Shown one piece after another: positions 6,648-15,326 of a DNA stretch of 36,645 bases. Origin of the DNA: an uncultured Coriobacteriaceae bacterium. Lineage in GTDB: Bacteria > Actinomycetota > Coriobacteriia > Coriobacteriales > Atopobiaceae. Made by a program: the position numbers and the translations under genes. Every line of letters begins with the position of its first letter. The first letter of the stretch is position 1. The notes under the pieces are model-generated. The model had not been told where the DNA came from and searched no databases. It saw nothing but the letters and a program-made list of their open reading frames with translations. The stretch is taken from NCBI GenBank assembly GCA_902803315.1, contig CADCPM010000028.1:1-36645 (forward strand), in the 5' to 3' direction.

Positions 6648-9600
6648 GTGTATTGCCCAAAATGTGGGACAGAAAACGGCGATGGTTCAAAGTATTGCAA
6701 GCGCTGTGGCAGGGAGCTGCCAATAGGCAAAGGAGAGCAGGGCGCAACAAGGGAACCAGCTGCTTCCAATGTTGCGTCGCCTGCTGGTCCGCTTTCGTCG
6801 GACCAATACGCCCCGCCCGAGGAGTTCGTAATGCCCGCTGCTTCCTCGAGGGAAGAGTCGGCAAGGATTGGCGAGGATCTCGCGGCCACGGGTCCCGCAT
6901 ACTCTACGCAGGCCTCGCTTGACGAGACCGCGCATCGGGATGCGCTGCCATTGATGGGTCCCGGACAGCAGCCCCCGCAACAGCCCCCGAAGCAAGCTCC
7001 CAAGCGAGGGAAGGCAATCGCGATCGTATGCGCAGCTGTCGTTGCCGTTGCCGCCATAGCGACTGTGTTTGCGTTCACCATGTTGTGGGGAAAGAGGGCG
7101 GACGAGGTGGTTCCCGAAGGAGCCGTTAAGGTGGAGGGCGGCTCGTTCTTTAGCGCTACCGAGAAGGACCATGTGGCAAAGGACAAGGATACGGGAACTT
7201 CCTTTGCCGACAACGAGCTCGTGGTGTACGCGGCACCTGGAACCACGCGAAAACAAGTGGAAGACGTAATGGCACCATACGATGCCGTGCTCGTAGGGTA
7301 CTATCCACCAAGCAACTCTTACCAATTCCGCTTCCCTCGGTCGCTCACCCTTGATGAGCTGCGGAGGATCTCGAACGAGTTACGAGAGCTCGAAGGAATC
7401 GAGGAAGTGCTGCCCAACCCGGCGCCCGATCCCAAAGATCCCGAGAACTCAGGAGAAGTGCCGACCATCCCGGAGCCGCCGCATGAGCCCGAGCCTCCAA
7501 AGAAGGATCAGGAGAGCGATCCGTACCTAACCTGGGGCCTAAAGGCGATCAAGGCACAGGAGGCTTGGGAGGCGTTGGATTGTCAAAGCGCGGATCAAAA
7601 TCCCGGAGCCTCCGTTAACGTCGGCGTGCTCGACAGCCAGTTCTATGCCGAGCACAGAAACCTCAAGGGACTGTTTGCGAACATGAACCAGTCCTATGAG
7701 CAGGGGTTTAGCGCATGGTACAACAGTGCGGAATACCTTTCCTCGGACGAATGGCGCAAGAGCGAGTTCTACGATGGAACGCCAGTCCCCAAAAGCAATC
7801 ATCCTGGCGCACATGGCACCAACGTAGCCGGCATCATTGCCGCAAGACAAGACAAGGACACGGGTGTGTCTGGCGTTGCGGTAGGCGCCAACCTCTACGG
7901 CTGGCAGGCGGGTTTGGGAGATGCGAATCGAGCTGCCGACGGAAGCGTGAAGACTACCGCCCAAAACCAGAGTACCTATAGTTGGGCGGGCGCTCTGGAC
8001 TATTTGGTGGGAACGTGTGACTGCAAGGTAGTTAACGTGAGCGCAGGCTATCTGTTCCCCAAAGAGATACCCGAAGAGTATCGCGAAAGCGTTGCTGCCA
8101 TGCTCGCCGCTCACATGAGGGCTCTTATTCGAGGCGGTCATGAGTTCGTGATCTGTGTTTCGGCGGGTAACAATAAGGACGTGGAAGCATCTATTAACAG
8201 CGACCTTGCTTGGATCAGCGACCCAGACCTTCGCGACAGAATCATTGTGGTTGGGGCGTTGGAACGTAGCGAGAAGGGCGATATTTCGGTTGCGGAGTAT
8301 AGCTCAGGCGGGGATCGGGTGGACGTCCTGGCGCCAGGAAGCAAGATCATGAGCTTGACGTATGGCGTTGACAAGGACGCGCGCAAGCCTGTGGACGAAA
8401 ACGTCTATATGTGGGGGACCTCTATGGCATCTCCCATGGTTTCGGGCGTTGCCGCACTGGTTTTCAAGGCAAATCCCAAGCTTAGCGGTGCGCAGGTAAA
8501 GAAGGCAATCTGTAGCATGGACAAGTCCTCCAAGACATTTGCCGGAAAGGATGGCAACACGACGCCCTCACGCCCGATGGTCGATGCGGAGCTTGCGGTA
8601 AAGCGTGCAAAGGACCTTAAGGGCGATGCGGGTGAGCTTACCGAGCGTTACAAGAAGGAGGACGAAGAAGAGCAAAGGAAAAAGGCGGAGAAGCAAAAGG
8701 AGCAGCAGGACAAGGAGAGGCAAAAGGAGCAGCAGGGCGAGGAGAAGGACCAGCAAAAGGACAAGGATAAGGACGACGATAAGGACAAGGATAAGGACGA
8801 CGATAAGGACGGGAACAAGGACAAGCAAGAGAAGGAGAGTCAGGCTGCCATCGCGGTTGGTGCAACGAACTTGGACGTATCCTCCGATGGTACGTACATC
8901 TATTACTTTGGGGCGTCCGACGGGGTCTATATGAGTCCGGACTCACGCGCGCAAGTGCGTCGCTCGCGGAGCTCCAGCCCATCGAAGTATGAGGTTTTGT
9001 GGACCGCACCCGAGGCAGGGCGTATGGTTTCGTATGCACATGCAGATGGTCGGATGCTCGTGAGTATCATGACGCAGTCACAGAGCGGTTCTGGTATCAC
9101 CAATACATACGTCATGAACGCGGACGGCTCTGAGGCCAAGCCCGTTGAGCCCATGATAGGATTGGTCCAAAGGGGAGTGTTGAAGCCGGCCATTTGCAAG
9201 AACCGCATCTACTACCCCACGCAATCAGGCGAAGGTACCGTTACATGCCAGATTAGAAGCTGTGCGTTGGATGGGACGGATGACCGCCTGGTGTGCGAGC
9301 ATGACTTCTCGCGTGTGAAAGATCTCTACGTAAGGGTATTGGGGGAATCGAACGGAAAGCTTTGCTATACGGTGGACTACTTAATGAACAGCGGCACCTT
9401 TAGCCATAATGCCTATACGGTTTCCTTGGACGCAACGAAAGGAGCACCTACCGAGGTTATCTTGGGTTCCGATGCCGACATAACCTTAGGCGAGGACGGT
9501 TTCGTTACGGTTGATGGCTCAGAGCTTGTTCGCTATGCAACAGCGGATGGCTCACGTACCAGCATTGCGACCTTCTCCCGCATTGCGGGGAGCAGCGTGC

Positions 9601-9836
9601 ATATGCTTTGCGGGTCGCCATTGTATTACTATCTGCTTGAAACGGGAGAAGGCACGAACGGCAGCGATTCGCACGTCTGGCGGTTTGACTTAAGCACATC
9701 GCGGGTGACTGACTTGGGACACTCATATGCGGCAGACGGGTCGTATAGCCTTGTAGGAGCCCGCGTGTTCCTAAGCAGCCTTGGTACCTTGACCGAGTGT
9801 GACCTGGACCTTAAGGAGATTGAGAAGGTCATGTAG
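6648..9836 (+). CDS. Membrane-anchored subtilisin-like protease with cytoplasmic zinc ribbon and probable C-terminal beta-propeller
   Basis: 1062 residues from the GTG at 6648. This start gives MYCPKCG, matching the usual beginning of zinc-ribbon proteins, and has a GGGGG ribosome site 6 nt upstream; a GTG at 6624 lacks one. Order: zinc ribbon (C3, C6, C17, C20); linker; transmembrane helix about 123-146; a prodomain-like segment about 185-260 with an 'NELVVYAAPG' start and 'IEEVLPNP' end; S8 peptidase about 290-640 with Asp329 (GVLDSQ), His389 (HGTNVAGI), oxyanion Asn508 (SAGNN) and Ser592 (GTSMASPMVSG); a highly charged Lys/Asp/Glu/Gln stretch about 665-730; and a beta-rich tail resembling a DUF5050-type propeller. 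The predicted topology places the protease outside and the zinc ribbon inside. Substrate unknown. Its neighbours suggest proteolytic sensing or processing at the cell surface under control of the kinase module (inference). Confidence 0.88.
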   Translation: MYCPKCGTENGDGSKYCKRCGRELPIGKGEQGATREPAASNVASPAGPLSSDQYAPPEEFVMPAASSREESARIGEDLAATGPAYSTQASLDETAHRDALPLMGPGQQPPQQPPKQAPKRGKAIAIVCAAVVAVAAIATVFAFTMLWGKRADEVVPEGAVKVEGGSFFSATEKDHVAKDKDTGTSFADNELVVYAAPGTTRKQVEDVMAPYDAVLVGYYPPSNSYQFRFPRSLTLDELRRISNELRELEGIEEVLPNPAPDPKDPENSGEVPTIPEPPHEPEPPKKDQESDPYLTWGLKAIKAQEAWEALDCQSADQNPGASVNVGVLDSQFYAEHRNLKGLFANMNQSYEQGFSAWYNSAEYLSSDEWRKSEFYDGTPVPKSNHPGAHGTNVAGIIAARQDKDTGVSGVAVGANLYGWQAGLGDANRAADGSVKTTAQNQSTYSWAGALDYLVGTCDCKVVNVSAGYLFPKEIPEEYRESVAAMLAAHMRALIRGGHEFVICVSAGNNKDVEASINSDLAWISDPDLRDRIIVVGALERSEKGDISVAEYSSGGDRVDVLAPGSKIMSLTYGVDKDARKPVDENVYMWGTSMASPMVSGVAALVFKANPKLSGAQVKKAICSMDKSSKTFAGKDGNTTPSRPMVDAELAVKRAKDLKGDAGELTERYKKEDEEEQRKKAEKQKEQQDKERQKEQQGEEKDQQKDKDKDDDKDKDKDDDKDGNKDKQEKESQAAIAVGATNLDVSSDGTYIYYFGASDGVYMSPDSRAQVRRSRSSSPSKYEVLWTAPEAGRMVSYAHADGRMLVSIMTQSQSGSGITNTYVMNADGSEAKPVEPMIGLVQRGVLKPAICKNRIYYPTQSGEGTVTCQIRSCALDGTDDRLVCEHDFSRVKDLYVRVLGESNGKLCYTVDYLMNSGTFSHNAYTVSLDATKGAPTEVILGSDADITLGEDGFVTVDGSELVRYATADGSRTSIATFSRIAGSSVHMLCGSPLYYYLLETGEGTNGSDSHVWRFDLSTSRVTDLGHSYAADGSYSLVGARVFLSSLGTLTECDLDLKEIEKVM
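8757..8804 (+). repeat. Two perfect tandem copies of a 24-nt unit in the subtilase gene
   Basis: Positions 8757-8780 and 8781-8804 are identical 24-mers encoding KDKDKDDD-type residues. A further degenerate copy follows. The unit length is a multiple of three, so slippage would change the linker length without breaking the reading frame. Confidence 0.9.
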
Positions 9837-9860
9837 GAAGGGTACGTTTGCGCAAATGCA

Positions 9861-9893
9861 ATCGGGTGGGAGGAACAATCCCTCCCACCCGAT
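9861..9893. terminator. Perfect 13-bp hairpin between convergent genes
   Basis: Arms 9861-9873 and 9881-9893 (ATCGGGTGGGAGG and its complement) flank a 7-nt loop. The hairpin lies between the subtilase stop (9836) and the stop of the convergent gene (9942), where a bidirectional terminator is expected. There is no long T tract on either side, so efficiency is uncertain. Confidence 0.65.
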
Positions 9894-9941
9894 AGTTACG
9901 GAATGCATTGCATGACGGCCGATGTGGCAAAGGGGAGTCCG

Positions 9942-11621
9942 TTAGTCCGCCATCATATAGGAACCATTGCCGTGGCCTGGAAGCGGCAGCCACATAATGG
10001 AGTTTTGCATGCTATCGGTAGAAATTCCATAACAAATCCCCTGGTTCACCTGGCAGGTATAGCGCACCTGTTTTCCGCTTTCGTTGTAGTTGACAGGGCT
10101 CTCACCATCAAATCCCACGAAGTAGAAATGGTAGCCATCGCCTTCTTTTGTCGTTACGACAATGCCGTCGTCGTACGTGCAGAATCGTTCGATGCCGTCT
10201 CCGCTGTAAAGCGTCTTGCTGCTGCCCGTCTTAAGGTCAACGAGCACGATGCGCATGCTGGAGCCTTTTTCCCACACGCAAAGGGAGTCTGCGCTAAGGG
10301 GGATGACGTTCTTGACGCTGTAGCCACTCTTGCACTCATAGGCCTTTGTGCGGTCCGTCCCGTCCAAGTTGGACTTATAGACGGCATTGGCGCCCTCTTC
10401 GTCAAAGGTGAACAGGCAGTCGCCGCAAACGCGCCAAAGCCTTTTGGATCCCACATTCGCCAACGTCTTGCTCTGGCCTCCGTCAACGTCGCAGCGATTG
10501 AGCTTTCCCGACTTGAGGTAATAGACCCATCCATCGTCAACCTGGCAGAGCGACCAGTCGTCGCACGACGCGAGGGTCTTGTGTCCTGTGCCATCGCTCC
10601 CAATGCACTCTACCGTGCTGTTGTTCTCGATTACCTGGTTGAACACCAGGCGATCTCCCACCGCATTTATGTGGTAGAGGCTTTTGGTCGAAGAGGGAGC
10701 TGTGTAGATGGTCGTCCTGTCTTCGCCCTTCGAGTTGCAGCGCACAAGGGAGTTGGTGTCCCAATCGGTGCCATCTATGGGGTTGGCGTAGTAAACATTT
10801 TGGATTGAGTCGGATGCCATGTGCCCACCGTTGATGAGATTTCCCACGGAGTAGGATTCGCCGTCGAGGGGATGCGGCTCGTCCTTAACGCTTGTATTTT
10901 GTCCGCTTAAATCCTGGCCGCTCAATTCCCGCTTAGATATATCGGATGTGCTTAGCGAGGCGGCTGTAGAGGAACTGCCTAATGAGTTCTGAAGCCGTGG
11001 GAGCAAGACCACAAGTGCAATGGACAGTATGGCTATTATGGCAACGAGGGCTGCGATGGCTCCGACGGGAGTCCTCTTTTGTTGTTGGGCTGGTTGCGCT
11101 ATGGGGGCCATGGGCTGTTGCGCGGTCATCGTGTTTCCGCTGGCAACGGTGTTGGCCGCCCTTACGGCTGGCCGAGGGGAGACTGGCTGGGGAGAAGTCG
11201 GCTGATAGGTAGGTGAGGCTGAGGCTACAGGTTTGGCCGAAACGGTTGACGAGGAAGGCGACGCTTTGGGTTCGTCGGCAAACGGTATTCCCAAATAGTC
11301 TGCAAGGCCTCCGACAAGGGCGTTGGAAGCGGTGTGCGCCATTTGGGAGTTGACGAACCGCTCCGTCTCGAGCGTTTCCAACACGCGGGTTTGTGCAGTG
11401 AGCAGGGCCGTTGCCTCCGGATGCTCGCACGCCTCTCTAAGCGGCGTCACGAGCTCATCATCGAGCTGATTTGCGACCATGCGCACTTCCGGTTGCGATT
11501 GGTCGGCAATGTCGAGCACGTAAGACTTGAGCCGTTGTGGATGCGAAAGAAGGTCGGTTCCGCCCATCCGTAAAGCCTTGGCCGTTGCCTCCCTAAGTCC
11601 GACAAAGTTCGTGTCGCCCAT
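9942..11621 (-). CDS. Single-pass membrane protein: shared N-terminal domain plus extracytoplasmic DUF5050-like propeller
   Basis: 559 residues from the ATG at 11621, which has AGGAG upstream in the leader; a longer in-frame start at 11657 has no such site. Residues 1-115 match the N-terminal domain of the protein at 113-1486 (shared GG..LL..P.RL.SYV.D, PE.R, ERFVN and LV.G.A.Y..IP). A Ser/Pro/Ala/Gln-rich linker spans 118-182 and a membrane helix about 187-207. The outer portion (about 250-559) repeats short units of the type 'DGTDR.K..' and 'WVYYL...L.R.D.DG', as in DUF5050-type six-bladed propellers. It also carries paired cysteines. The subtilase tail has similar units. The gene is convergent to the subtilase operon. 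A sensor role, with an inner signalling domain and an outer binding propeller, is plausible but unproven. Confidence 0.82.
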   Translation of the reverse strand: MGDTNFVGLREATAKALRMGGTDLLSHPQRLKSYVLDIADQSQPEVRMVANQLDDELVTPLREACEHPEATALLTAQTRVLETLETERFVNSQMAHTASNALVGGLADYLGIPFADEPKASPSSSTVSAKPVASASPTYQPTSPQPVSPRPAVRAANTVASGNTMTAQQPMAPIAQPAQQQKRTPVGAIAALVAIIAILSIALVVLLPRLQNSLGSSSTAASLSTSDISKRELSGQDLSGQNTSVKDEPHPLDGESYSVGNLINGGHMASDSIQNVYYANPIDGTDWDTNSLVRCNSKGEDRTTIYTAPSSTKSLYHINAVGDRLVFNQVIENNSTVECIGSDGTGHKTLASCDDWSLCQVDDGWVYYLKSGKLNRCDVDGGQSKTLANVGSKRLWRVCGDCLFTFDEEGANAVYKSNLDGTDRTKAYECKSGYSVKNVIPLSADSLCVWEKGSSMRIVLVDLKTGSSKTLYSGDGIERFCTYDDGIVVTTKEGDGYHFYFVGFDGESPVNYNESGKQVRYTCQVNQGICYGISTDSMQNSIMWLPLPGHGNGSYMMAD

Positions 11622-11650
11622 ATAAAAATCTCCTGTTGGCGCATCGGTGC

Positions 11651-11679
11651 CAGGCAATGGGACCGTTTCCCATTGCCTG
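11651..11679 (-). terminator. 12-bp hairpin downstream of pta
   Basis: Arms 11651-11662 and 11668-11679 (CAGGCAATGGGA and its complement) enclose a 5-nt loop. The hairpin sits 10 nt after the pta stop on the minus strand and before the next gene. There is no strong T tract, so it may attenuate rather than fully terminate. Confidence 0.6.
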
Positions 11680-11688
11680 TGCCAAGCT

Positions 11689-12666
11689 TTACGCCATCTT
11701 CTGCGCCTGAACAGCCGTTATGGCGACTACGCCAACGATGTCCTCGGCAGAGCATCCGCGGCTGAGGTCGTTTACAGGTGCGGCAATGCCCTGCAATACG
11801 GGTCCGTAGGCCTCAGCCTTGGCAAACCTCTGCACCAACTTGTATCCGATGTTGCCAGCGGCAAGGTCGGGGAATACGAGGACGTTGGCGGCGCCCGCCA
11901 CCTTTGACTCCGGTGCCTTGAGCTTGCCTACGCTGGCCTCAAGGGCGGCGTCAAGCTGTAGGTCGCCATCGAGTGCGAGCTCAGGAGCCTTCTCCTTGGC
12001 AAGGCGCGTTGCCTCCTGGACTTTGGTGGCGGTGTCGCCGCCTGCAGAGCCCATGGTGGAATAGGAGAGCATTGCAACACGAGGCTCGCCGCCGATGAGC
12101 GACTCCCAGGTGGCAGCGCTTGCGATGGCGATCTCGGAGAGCTGGTCGGCGTCGGGTGCGATGTTCAGGCCACAGTCTGCAAACAGCAGCGTGCCGTTTG
12201 CGCCGTACTCGGTTGCGGGTGTGCACATAATGAAGAACGAGCTCACGAGCTTGGTGCCAGGTGCCGTCTTAAGAATCTGCAGTGCGGGACGAAGCGTGTT
12301 GGCGGTTGAGTGGCAGGCGCCAGAGACAAGACCGTCTGCGTCTCCCATCTTCACCATCATGGTGCCAAAGTACGTGGCGTCGTCGAGTTGCTCCATGGCT
12401 TGCTCGAGCGTCACGCCCTTTGCCTTGCGGAGCTCATAGAATGCCTGCGCGTACTCATCGTGTTTCTCGGCGGTTTTGGGGTCGATTACCACCGCACCCT
12501 CAACATCGATGTCTGCGGGGTTTCCAAGTATCACGAGATCTGCCAAGTCCTCGGCCACAATTTGCTTTGCCGCCTCTATGGTGCGAGGGTCTTCGCCCTC
12601 AGGCAAGACGATGGTCTTCTTGTTTGCTTTGGCTGCTGCCTTCATGGTGTTTAGAAACTCACTCAT
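11689..12666 (-). CDS. pta: Phosphate acetyltransferase
   Basis: 325 residues, the length of the short single-domain Pta. The enzyme interconverts acetyl-CoA plus phosphate and acetyl phosphate plus CoA in the cytoplasm, and normally works with acetate kinase to make ATP in fermentation. Family features seen: the opening 'KKTIVLPEGEDPRT.EAA', the 'DADGLVSGA.HST.NTLRPALQI' block, 'FADCGLNI.PDA.QLAEIA'-like text, and the C-terminal 'VLVFPDLAAGNIGYKLVQRFAKAEAYGP' region with 'GPVLQGI..PVNDLSRGCS' after it. The ATG at 12666 follows AAAGGA. No ackA is present in the window. It is transcribed away from glf and ends in a hairpin, so it is probably monocistronic. Confidence 0.96.
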   Translation of the reverse strand: MSEFLNTMKAAAKANKKTIVLPEGEDPRTIEAAKQIVAEDLADLVILGNPADIDVEGAVVIDPKTAEKHDEYAQAFYELRKAKGVTLEQAMEQLDDATYFGTMMVKMGDADGLVSGACHSTANTLRPALQILKTAPGTKLVSSFFIMCTPATEYGANGTLLFADCGLNIAPDADQLSEIAIASAATWESLIGGEPRVAMLSYSTMGSAGGDTATKVQEATRLAKEKAPELALDGDLQLDAALEASVGKLKAPESKVAGAANVLVFPDLAAGNIGYKLVQRFAKAEAYGPVLQGIAAPVNDLSRGCSAEDIVGVVAITAVQAQKMA

Positions 12667-12689
12667 GGGTGTCCTTTCGATAAGCTCGA

Positions 12690-12719
12690 ATCATACTTTG
12701 CATAATAACACTGCGTCAT
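12690..12719 (-). promoter_or_regulatory. Candidate pta promoter
   Basis: On the minus strand, ATGACG (12714-12719) and TATGAT (12690-12695) are 18 nt apart. The predicted start would be about 16 nt before the pta ATG, leaving room for the ribosome site. The -10 hexamer is a good match and the -35 is moderate. Confidence 0.4.
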
Positions 12720-12919
12720 TGTGGCATGTGCGATGGTGGCTCTTTTGGGCATTACATACACGAACGCGCGCGTGGGATTGTTTTGCGATTCTGTCGGTGC
12801 GAGGTTTTGTCGCAATGTGCGAGGACCCCACACGCAAAGTATTTAATATCAGTAAAGGTACCGCTTGACATGTGCTCTTGGGCTCTTTTCATGTAGCTTC
12901 GAGCGATTTGCTTTTATCG

Positions 12920-12928
12920 TGATAGAAT
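12920..12928 (+). promoter_or_regulatory. Candidate extended -10 promoter of glf
   Basis: TGATAGAAT at 12920-12928 combines a TGn extension with a TAGAAT -10 hexamer. No good -35 is present, as is common for extended -10 promoters. A start near 12935 would give a leader of about 90 nt before the glf ATG at 13026. Confidence 0.35.
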
Positions 12929-13025
12929 CTTCGCAATCTTGGGTCGTATGCACTTTGTATGCCCGAAAGGTAGTAAAGACGTACATTTTTTGTTCAAATG
13001 CTTAAAGTTAAAGCGAGGTTTTGGC

Positions 13026-14225
13026 ATGAGTGTCAAGAGCGGTCTCCCCAATGACTTTGATCCCAGTACGTATGACGCGATTGTTGTGGGTGCTGGCTAT
13101 GCTGGCGCCGTATGCGCACGCATGTTGGCAGAGGGCTGCAGTTTCCGAGTTGCCGTTCTTGAGCGCCGTGACCACATTGCGGGCAACGCTTATGACTATG
13201 AGGATGAGGCAGGTGTGCTGGTTCACAAATATGGTCCACACATCTATCACACCTTCGACGACCGTGTGCACGAGTTTCTTTGCCGCTTTACCGAGTTCAC
13301 GGACTACCAGCACAAGGTGCTCGCCAACATCCACGGTACATTGATGCCCGTACCCTTTAACCACCAATCGCTCAAGCTTGCCTTTGGTGACGAGAAGGGC
13401 GAGAGGCTTTATCGCAAGCTCGTCGCGACCTTTGGGGAGAACAAGAAGGTTCCGATCCTTGAGCTTCGCGAGCAAAACGATCCTGAGCTCTCTGAGGTTG
13501 CGGACTATGTGTACGAAAACGTCTTCTTGCACTACACCATGAAGCAGTGGGGCAAGACGCCCGACCAGATTGACCCAGCGGTTATGGGGCGCGTCCCTGT
13601 GTTCGTGGGTGACGACGACCGATATTTCCCGCAGGCGCCGCATCAGGGCATGCCGGCAAAGAGCTATACGGCATTGTTCGAGCGTATGTTGGATCACGAT
13701 CTTATCGAGGTGTACACCAATGTGGACGCCCGCGATTTGCTGCACGTTGAGGACTTTAGCATAAACGTATGCGGCGCACCCTATGGTGGCGAGGTCATCT
13801 ATACGGGTCCGCTCGACGAGCTCTTTGGCCTTGATTTGGGCGCGCTGCCGTATCGTACGCTCGATATGCAGTTCGAGACGCTCGACCAAGACCAATTCCA
13901 ACCTGTGGGCACCGTCAACTACACGGTGAGCGAGGACTTTACCCGTATAACTGAGTTCAAAAACATGACTGGCCAGGTTCTTCCGGGCAAGACGACGATT
14001 ATGCGCGAATACTCGAAGCCTTACGAGCCGAATAGTGGTCAGACGCCCTATTACGTTATAAACGAGCCCCAAAACATCGAGCTGTACGAGAAGTACCGTC
14101 AGCGCGTTTCAGGCATTGTCAACTTCCATGTGGTAGGACGGCTTGCTGAGTATCGCTACTACGACATGGATGGCGTAGTAGCGTCGGCACTCGAACTCTC
14201 CGATAAGATCATTAGCCAGCGATAA
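13026..14225 (+). CDS. glf: UDP-galactopyranose mutase
   Basis: 399 residues from the ATG at 13026 (MSVKSGLPND), which has GAGG 7 nt upstream; the ORF can be read back to 12939 without a ribosome site. The flavoenzyme converts UDP-galactopyranose to UDP-galactofuranose, the donor for galactofuranose-containing glycans. The N-terminus has the FAD-binding GAGYAGAVCAR (residues about 22-32), followed by ERRDHIAGNAYDY and GPHIYHT, signatures of the family. Later blocks include 'PVPFN', 'FLHYTMKQWG', 'RVPVF.GDDDRYFPQAP.QGMP' and the 'EYS..YEP' region near the C-terminus. Full length. The glycosyltransferase gene starts 17 nt after its stop, so the two likely form a unit for making a galactofuranosyl cell-surface polymer. 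Confidence 0.96.
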   Translation: MSVKSGLPNDFDPSTYDAIVVGAGYAGAVCARMLAEGCSFRVAVLERRDHIAGNAYDYEDEAGVLVHKYGPHIYHTFDDRVHEFLCRFTEFTDYQHKVLANIHGTLMPVPFNHQSLKLAFGDEKGERLYRKLVATFGENKKVPILELREQNDPELSEVADYVYENVFLHYTMKQWGKTPDQIDPAVMGRVPVFVGDDDRYFPQAPHQGMPAKSYTALFERMLDHDLIEVYTNVDARDLLHVEDFSINVCGAPYGGEVIYTGPLDELFGLDLGALPYRTLDMQFETLDQDQFQPVGTVNYTVSEDFTRITEFKNMTGQVLPGKTTIMREYSKPYEPNSGQTPYYVINEPQNIELYEKYRQRVSGIVNFHVVGRLAEYRYYDMDGVVASALELSDKIISQR

Positions 14226-14242
14226 GAGGGCGTCTGCCAATC

Positions 14243-15277
14243 ATGGGGAAGACAATCACCTTTGGTATACCTTGCTATAACTCCGCAGAATACATGGACC
14301 ATTGTATATCGTCCATCGTGGAGGGGTCTGGCTATGCCGAGGACGTGCAGGTGGTCATCGTCGACGATGGCTCCACGAAGGACAATACGCTCGAGAAGGC
14401 GAACGAGTGGCATCGCCTGTATCCGAGCATAGTCGACGTGGTACATCAGGAAAACGGTGGTCACGGACGTGCCGTGATGTGTGCCATAGAGCATGCCGAA
14501 GGTGAGTACTTCAAGGTGGTTGACTCAGACGATTGGGTTGATGCAGAGGCGCTGCAGGACTTGCTGGAAAAGCTCCGATCGTTCGTTTCGTTCCAGACGC
14601 GCGTTGACCTTGTGGTAACAAACTACGTCTACGAACATATGGAGGATGGCAAACAGCATACGGTCGACTATGGATTTGCCCTTCCCAAGGGAAAGATCTT
14701 GGGATGGAGCCAGATCGGTCACTTCAATATGACGCAGTATATGCTTATGCATGCGCTGTGCTACAGGACTGACGTCCTTCGTAGCTGTGGATTGGATTTG
14801 CCCGCACATACCTTTTACGTAGACAACATCTATGCCTATGTGCCGCTCCCTCACTGCAAGACGCTCTTTTACCTTGATGTGGACCTCTATCGCTACTTTA
14901 TTGGGCGAGAGGACCAATCGGTGAATCTGGACATGCAAATTGCGCGTATTAACCAACAGCTTACCGTTACGCGTATTATGATTCGTGCATATCACCTGTA
15001 TGACGACATACCGGAAAAGCGGCTTCGGAGTTATATGATTGGCCATCTTACGCTCATGATGTCCGTATGCTCCGTTATATCGAAGATGTCTGACGCGCCA
15101 GATGCGCGAAAGAACCTTGATGACATTTGGCACGAGTTCAAACGGTATGACATCCGTATGTACAACCGGGCTCGCCACGGTCTCGTGGGAACTTTCACCA
15201 ACTTCCGCGGGCCAGTGGGGGAACGCGTGACCATTGGCATCTATCACGCCGCGCAAAAGCTCATAAAGTTTAACTAG
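14243..15277 (+). CDS. Family 2 (GT-A) glycosyltransferase
   Basis: 344 residues. The first 110 residues are a typical GT2 nucleotide-sugar domain: TFGIPCYNSAEYM, VVIVDDGSTKDNT, HQENGGHGRAVM, and the DxD-type metal site DSDDW at 94-98. The C-terminal 200 residues are helical and carry a second block of conserved-looking residues, with no clear membrane helix. The acceptor and exact sugar cannot be read from the sequence. The position directly after glf (17-nt gap) suggests use of UDP-galactofuranose or work on the same glycan. The ribosome site is weak (AGAGGG, 12 nt away), so translation may depend on glf. Confidence 0.9.
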   Translation: MGKTITFGIPCYNSAEYMDHCISSIVEGSGYAEDVQVVIVDDGSTKDNTLEKANEWHRLYPSIVDVVHQENGGHGRAVMCAIEHAEGEYFKVVDSDDWVDAEALQDLLEKLRSFVSFQTRVDLVVTNYVYEHMEDGKQHTVDYGFALPKGKILGWSQIGHFNMTQYMLMHALCYRTDVLRSCGLDLPAHTFYVDNIYAYVPLPHCKTLFYLDVDLYRYFIGREDQSVNLDMQIARINQQLTVTRIMIRAYHLYDDIPEKRLRSYMIGHLTLMMSVCSVISKMSDAPDARKNLDDIWHEFKRYDIRMYNRARHGLVGTFTNFRGPVGERVTIGIYHAAQKLIKFN

Positions 15278-15326
15278 CAAATGGATACGCTTCCTGGCCC
15301 CAAGGACGAGTCGAGTATGGTGACTC

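Larger units (their letters stand above)
12667..13025. other. Intergenic region between divergent pta and glf
   Basis: This 359-base region separates divergent genes. It holds the pta promoter candidate at its left end and an extended -10 for glf at 12920-12928. An isolated consensus TTGACA at 12865-12870 has no good -10 at 16-19 nt. I see no RNA gene, repeat or credible ORF in the rest; an in-frame upstream extension of glf from 12939 lacks a ribosome site. Confidence 0.6.

Noticed and set aside
13008..14072. A 354-codon minus-strand open frame opposite glf
   Set aside because: It is a shadow of the glf codons; the product has no recognisable domain and no ribosome site.
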